Positions 4,925 to 7,845 of a stretch of DNA of 7,845 bases are shown one piece after another. The DNA comes from Niveispirillum sp. GTDB lineage: Bacteria; Pseudomonadota; Alphaproteobacteria; Azospirillales; Azospirillaceae. The stretch covers positions 1 to 7,845 of the forward strand of contig JAEMSB010000202.1 in the NCBI GenBank assembly GCA_016463045.1, given 5' to 3'. The notes under the pieces were generated by a model. The model made no database searches, was not told the origin of the DNA, and saw nothing but the letters and a program-made list of their open reading frames with translations. Both the position numbers and the translations under genes were made by a program. Within the stretch, counting starts at the first letter, position 1; every line of letters starts with the position of its first letter.

Positions 4925-6187
4925 ATGAGAGTGTCACCCCGGATATCCGCCGCCCTTCTGGCCGGTGCCGCCCTGTTCGCCGTTTCCGCGTCCTCTGCCA
5001 TGGCCCAGCAGGCCCCGGCGCAGGCCAGCGAGGTCGAGGCACTGCGCGCACAGGTTCAGGCCCTGATGGCCCGCATCGACAAGCTGGAAAAGGCACCCAG
5101 CACCCCCGCCGGTCCGCCCGCCAGCAAGGATGCCCCGCTGGTATCCGCCGACGCCTTCAAGGCGCCGCAGGTGACACAGTCGGGCAACGGCAAGGTCAAG
5201 CTGACGCTGTCCGGGCAGATCGGACGCGCGGTGCAGTTCGCCGATGACGGTTACGACAATGACACCATGTTCGTCGACAATTCCCAGGCTTCCACACGCA
5301 TCCGCGTGGCCGGCTCCGCCAAGCTGGACGATAACTGGACCGCGGGTTCCGATATCGAGTTCGAAACCAGTTCCGGCTCCTCGCGCACCACAGGCTTCGG
5401 CACCGATGCCGGTGCCTTCTCGGTCAATGAGCGTAAGGCGGAATTCTGGGTTCAGCATAAGGGTTTCGGCCGGATCTGGGTCGGTCAGGGCGACACGGCG
5501 ACCAATGTGACATCGGAGGTCGATCTGTCCGGTACCGCGACCATGATCAGCCACACCGATATCGGCTCAATTTTCGGCGGTGTGCTGTTTCGTAACAAGG
5601 CGAACCGGGCCGCCGGTCCCAATATCAACACCGTCTTCAACAATTTCGACGGGTTGAGCCGTGACGACCGTGTCCGCTACGACACCCCCACCTTTGGTGG
5701 CTTCATGCTGTCCACCAGCTTCATCGAAGGCGGGGCCACCGATTTCGCCGGCCGCTACACGGGCAAGATCGGCACCACGGAAGTGTCGGGCGCCATTGGC
5801 CATGTCAATAATGACAGCCGTACCGGCTTCGATACCCAGACCAACGGTTCCATCTCCGTCAAGCTGGCCAATGGCTTCAACGTGACGGCCGCTGGCGGTA
5901 CCCGCGATATCGGTCCGCGCGACAGCGACTTTTGGTATGGCAAGCTGGGCTATCTGGCCAATGTCACGGGCCTCGGCAACAGCTCCTTCGTGGTCGACTA
6001 TCTCGTGCAGGAAGATTTGGCCATCGCCGGTGGCGATGCCAAAGCCTGGTCGGTCGGCTATGTGCAGACGATTGATGCCTTCGCCACCGACTTTTATATC
6101 AGCTATCGCAACCATTCCTATGACACGCGGACCGTCAAATATAAGGACATCAATGGTGTGATCTCGGGCGCGCGCGTCCGCTTCTGA
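4925..6187 (+). CDS. Outer-membrane porin with N-terminal coiled coil
   Basis: A 420-residue precursor. Residues 1-27 form a Sec signal peptide (basic MRVSPR, hydrophobic LLAGAALFAV, cleavage after AMA before QQ). Residues about 33-58 form a short heptad segment (EVEALRAQVQALMARIDKLE), the trimeric coiled-coil type seen in DcaP- and OprP/O-like porins. After a Pro/Ala linker, VKLTLSGQIGRAVQFADDG begins a run of alternating amphipathic strands rich in G, D, N and aromatic residues, and the protein ends in RVRF with the C-terminal phenylalanine used for outer-membrane assembly. It should form a trimeric beta-barrel channel; the substrate is unknown. The ATG at 4925 is chosen over an in-frame ATG at 4856 because it has GGGAGGA 7 bases upstream and begins the signal peptide. 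It stands alone, followed by a terminator. Confidence 0.92.
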   Translation: MRVSPRISAALLAGAALFAVSASSAMAQQAPAQASEVEALRAQVQALMARIDKLEKAPSTPAGPPASKDAPLVSADAFKAPQVTQSGNGKVKLTLSGQIGRAVQFADDGYDNDTMFVDNSQASTRIRVAGSAKLDDNWTAGSDIEFETSSGSSRTTGFGTDAGAFSVNERKAEFWVQHKGFGRIWVGQGDTATNVTSEVDLSGTATMISHTDIGSIFGGVLFRNKANRAAGPNINTVFNNFDGLSRDDRVRYDTPTFGGFMLSTSFIEGGATDFAGRYTGKIGTTEVSGAIGHVNNDSRTGFDTQTNGSISVKLANGFNVTAAGGTRDIGPRDSDFWYGKLGYLANVTGLGNSSFVVDYLVQEDLAIAGGDAKAWSVGYVQTIDAFATDFYISYRNHSYDTRTVKYKDINGVISGARVRF

Positions 6188-6229
6188 TCCCTTCTGTTGA
6201 TGTCACCGCAGCCCTGTCGGTCGCGGTTT

Positions 6230-6270
6230 GGCCCGGTTTCCGCATGATCCGTGCGGGGGCCGGGCCTTAT
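6230..6270 (+). terminator. Stem-loop terminator after the porin
   Basis: GGCCCGG (6230-6236) pairs with CCGGGCC (6260-6266). TTT (6237-6239) can wobble with GGG (6257-6259), and CCGCA (6240-6244) pairs with TGCGG (6252-6256), making a 15-bp RNA stem around a seven-base loop. The downstream T-run is short (TTAT), so termination may be incomplete or assisted. Confidence 0.75.
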
Positions 6271-6288
6271 CGTTGGCCCGATCCGTTG

Positions 6289-6316
6289 TTGACCCCTGTT
6301 CCAATCATGCTATGTC
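6289..6316 (+). promoter_or_regulatory. Housekeeping promoter of the membrane-protein/phosphodiesterase operon
   Basis: TTGACC (6289-6294) is followed after 16 bases by TATGTC (6311-6316), preceded by TGC as an extended -10. It also fits the alphaproteobacterial TTGAC...CTATAT pattern (CTATGT at 6310-6315). Transcription would start near 6322, 25 bases before the ATG at 6347, immediately after the porin terminator. Confidence 0.5.
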
Positions 6317-6346
6317 CCCTCTCTCTGTCTGTTGAAGGTTGGATCG

Positions 6347-6634
6347 ATGGAAGCGGGTGAGGCGGGATTGGGGGGCTGGCAGCTGGCCTTGGTGGTGCAT
6401 ACGGCCCTGACCCTGGCGGCCCTCTGGCCTGCACGCCGCCTGATGCAACGGGCGGGTTTGCCCATGGCCTGGATCGTCTGGCTGGTGCTGCCTTTGTTCG
6501 GCTGGGCCGTGTTCGCCAGCCTTCTGGCCTTCAAGACCTGGCCCAACCTGCCGCCGCGTCCGGAAAAGCTGCATCCGCGTGAAAGATTGAAGCGGCAACG
6601 GGCCAAGGAACAGGCCGCGAAGGGGGAGGGTTGA
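6347..6634 (+). CDS. Small two-helix membrane protein (95 residues)
   Basis: GAAGG (6334-6338) lies 8 bases before the ATG. Two hydrophobic segments are visible: residues 11-28 (LALVVHTALTLAALW) and 42-63 (WIVWLVLPLFGWAVFASLLA), joined by the basic loop ARRLMQRAGLP. After the second helix come TWPNLPPRP and a strongly basic tail (LHPRERLKRQRAKEQAAKGE), so both ends are probably cytoplasmic-side interfaces of the inner membrane. Its second half resembles that of the next gene (G-x4-W, hydrophobic helix, WPxLxxxP). It is the first gene of a tight three-gene operon ending in a glycerophosphodiester phosphodiesterase. No family name or activity can be assigned. Confidence 0.8.
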   Translation: MEAGEAGLGGWQLALVVHTALTLAALWPARRLMQRAGLPMAWIVWLVLPLFGWAVFASLLAFKTWPNLPPRPEKLHPRERLKRQRAKEQAAKGEG

Positions 6635-6637
6635 ACC

Positions 6638-6871
6638 ATGCCGCGCTATGGCGATCTGGTGGATATGCTGTTCTTCCTGCCGGGCTGGGCCTCCATCCTT
6701 GTGGTCGTGCTGACCATTACTTGGACCGTCTGCATGGTAGGCATCGCCCTGGGCAAGACGGGGCGCAACCCGCTCTGGGCCATGGCGGTCTTCCTGTTCT
6801 TCCCGCTTCTGACCGTGGGGCTGTGGATTGTGGCGCTGTCGCGCTGGCCCCGGCTTGACCAGAAGCCATGA
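6638..6871 (+). CDS. Small two-helix membrane protein (77 residues)
   Basis: It starts 3 bases after the preceding stop, with GGGGGAGGG inside the end of the previous gene as ribosome binding site. Two hydrophobic helices, residues 17-38 (WASILVVVLTITWTVCMVGI) and 47-68 (LWAMAVFLFFPLLTVGLWIV), flank the loop LGKTGRNP; a short tail RWPRLDQKP follows. The KTGRNPLWA plus WPRL arrangement occurs in many small uncharacterised inner-membrane proteins. Gap-free comparison with residues 35-72 of the 95-residue neighbour gives 9 identities in 38, which suggests tandem duplication or a heteromeric pair. The stop codon overlaps the next start (ATGA). Function unknown. Confidence 0.82.
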   Translation: MPRYGDLVDMLFFLPGWASILVVVLTITWTVCMVGIALGKTGRNPLWAMAVFLFFPLLTVGLWIVALSRWPRLDQKP

Positions 6872-7650
6872 GGGCGAGGTCCCTTCATCCCTATCTGGAT
6901 CATCCCGGTCCTATCCCCTTCGCCCATCGCGGTGGCGGCCTTGAAGCGCCGGAAAACAGTCTGGCGGCCTTTACCCGTGCCATCGACCTTGGCTATCGCT
7001 ATATCGAAACCGATGTGCAGGTTACGGGGGACGGGCAACTGGTTGTCTTCCATGATCCCGTGCTGGAACGCCTGACCGATGGCCAGGGCCGCATCGGCGA
7101 TCTGCCCTGGTCCGCCATATCACAGGCGCGGGTGGCGGGTCGGGAACCGATCCCGCTGCTGGATCAGGTGTTGGAGACTTGGCCGGACCTGCGCCTCAAT
7201 ATCGATCCCAAATCCGATGCGGCGGCGCATGCGCTGGTTACGGCATTGCGCCGGCATAACGCGTTGGATCGCGTCTGTGTCGGTTCCTTCTCCGGCTCCC
7301 GGCTGGCACGGCTGCGGTCGGACCTTGGGGACGATCTTTGTTCTTCTGCCGGTCCGTGGGAAGTGGCGCGGGTCTGGGCCGCCGGCCATGGCCTACCGCT
7401 GCCGGCCCCAGCGGGCCCGCATTGCCTGCAGGTGCCCGTTCGGCACAAAGGCCTGACCGTGGTTACCCCCGGCCTGATCCGCGAGGCCCACGCGCGCGGG
7501 CTTTGCGTCCATGTCTGGACAGTGGACGAGGCGGCGGAGATGAAGCGCCTTCTGGATATGGGTGTGGACGGCATCATCACCGACCGCCCGACGCTGCTGC
7601 GCGACGTCATGTCCCGCCGGGGCCAGTGGCCTGAGGGGTTTACACGCTGA
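6868..7650 (+). CDS. Glycerophosphodiester phosphodiesterase (cytosolic, UgpQ-like)
   Basis: A 260-residue TIM-barrel enzyme that hydrolyses glycerophosphodiesters (deacylated phospholipids) to glycerol-3-phosphate and an alcohol. The GDPD signature is clear: FAHRGGGLEAPENSLAAF (H20, R21, E27), YIETDVQVTGDG (E47, D49 as metal ligands) and VVFHDPVLERLTDG (H62 as second catalytic histidine). NIDPK at 111-115 replaces the common NIEIK strand, and the C-terminal VWTVD plus GVDGIITDRPTLL are typical. There is no signal peptide, so it acts in the cytosol. It overlaps the preceding gene by four bases (ATGA), so it is translationally coupled to the two small membrane proteins. Its end overlaps the convergent kinase gene by 11 bases. 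GlpQ-like periplasmic function is unlikely. Confidence 0.95.
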   Translation: MRARSLHPYLDHPGPIPFAHRGGGLEAPENSLAAFTRAIDLGYRYIETDVQVTGDGQLVVFHDPVLERLTDGQGRIGDLPWSAISQARVAGREPIPLLDQVLETWPDLRLNIDPKSDAAAHALVTALRRHNALDRVCVGSFSGSRLARLRSDLGDDLCSSAGPWEVARVWAAGHGLPLPAPAGPHCLQVPVRHKGLTVVTPGLIREAHARGLCVHVWTVDEAAEMKRLLDMGVDGIITDRPTLLRDVMSRRGQWPEGFTR

Positions 7651-7845
7651 ACAGCAGTCGTGCCTCGGCACCAGTACCCGTGTCCTTCATCCGGAAATCA
7701 CCGCCAAGCTGCTGCGTCAGCAGCCGCACCAGCCGCAGGCCCAGGCTAGGCACGGTTGCCGCGTCGAAACCGGGCGGCAGACCTTTGCCATCATCGGTGA
7801 CGGACAGCTCCACCCGGTTGCCTTCCGCCATCCGGGCTGCAACCC
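7640..7845 (-). CDS. Sensor histidine kinase, C-terminal ATPase end (partial)
   Basis: The last 67 residues and stop (TAA at 7642-7640) of a minus-strand gene whose start lies beyond the window; the frame stays open to the edge. VELSVTDDGKGLPPGFD is the G1 (ATP-lid) box of a GHKL ATPase. SLGLRLVRLLTQQLGGDF is the G2-like helix characteristic of HisKA_2/HWE-type kinases, and GTGAEARLLFSV is the final strand. Such kinases autophosphorylate on histidine and signal to response regulators, often in general stress responses. The sensor domain is not visible, so the stimulus is unknown. It converges on the phosphodiesterase gene and overlaps it by 11 bases. Confidence 0.88.
   Translation of the reverse strand, partial: VAARMAEGNRVELSVTDDGKGLPPGFDAATVPSLGLRLVRLLTQQLGGDFRMKDTGTGAEARLLFSV

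Noticed and set aside
4934..6115. Minus-strand open frames opposite the porin gene
   Set aside because: No ribosome binding site or domain; the porin has signal peptide, strands and C-terminal phenylalanine on the plus strand.

Overview
The window looks like chromosomal DNA of a high-GC alphaproteobacterium, most likely of the Rhodospirillales/Azospirillaceae type (Azospirillum or Niveispirillum relatives). This rests on my recognition of the protein styles: a cysteine-poor Fur of the alphaproteobacterial Fur/Mur clade, an HTH protein of a type I associate with Azospirillum, a HisKA_2-like kinase tail, and strong third-position GC. I could not run a search, so the genus is an inference. No mobile element, CRISPR array, tRNA or rRNA is visible.

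Layout. (1) Positions 1-952, minus: the N-terminal 317 residues of a YegD-like Hsp70 protein, cut by the window edge, with a good sigma-70 type promoter. (2) Positions 1138-2327, plus: a small HTH (Xre-like) regulator, then a Fur-family metal regulator, then an 81-residue cysteine-containing unknown protein starting 4 bases after the fur stop. (3) Positions 2371-2724, minus: two short genes that conventional gene callers could miss. Each encodes a 50-residue, acidic protein with one hydrophobic C-terminal helix. They are recognisably related, each has its own Shine-Dalgarno site, and a near-perfect sigma-54 (-24/-12) promoter lies at 2766-2781. (4) Positions 2725-3122: their upstream regulatory region, with clustered GTCC/GGAC half-sites and a TGT-N10-ACA element 140-185 bp upstream of the predicted start of transcription. 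(5) Positions 3123-4508, minus: purB (adenylosuccinate lyase) and its intrinsic terminator. (6) Positions 4925-6187, plus: an outer-membrane porin with signal peptide and short coiled coil, followed by a long stem-loop terminator. (7) Positions 6347-7650, plus: an operon of two small two-helix membrane proteins, apparently related to each other, and a cytosolic glycerophosphodiester phosphodiesterase. (8) Positions 7640-7845, minus: the C-terminal ATPase end of a sensor histidine kinase, overlapping the end of the phosphodiesterase gene by 11 bases.

Most of the window is ordinary housekeeping and envelope genes. The part most worth attention is the 2371-2944 block: a sigma-54 promoter with enhancer-like repeats driving a tandem pair of tiny acidic membrane peptides of no family I recognise. 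Sigma-54 control implies that an activator ATPase, not visible here, switches the pair on in response to a specific condition. A second point of interest is the Fur protein, where the aspartate of the metal-binding HHDH motif is replaced by histidine. The phosphodiesterase, porin and a possible Pho-box-like repeat before the porin could hint at phosphate-related physiology, but that link is weak.
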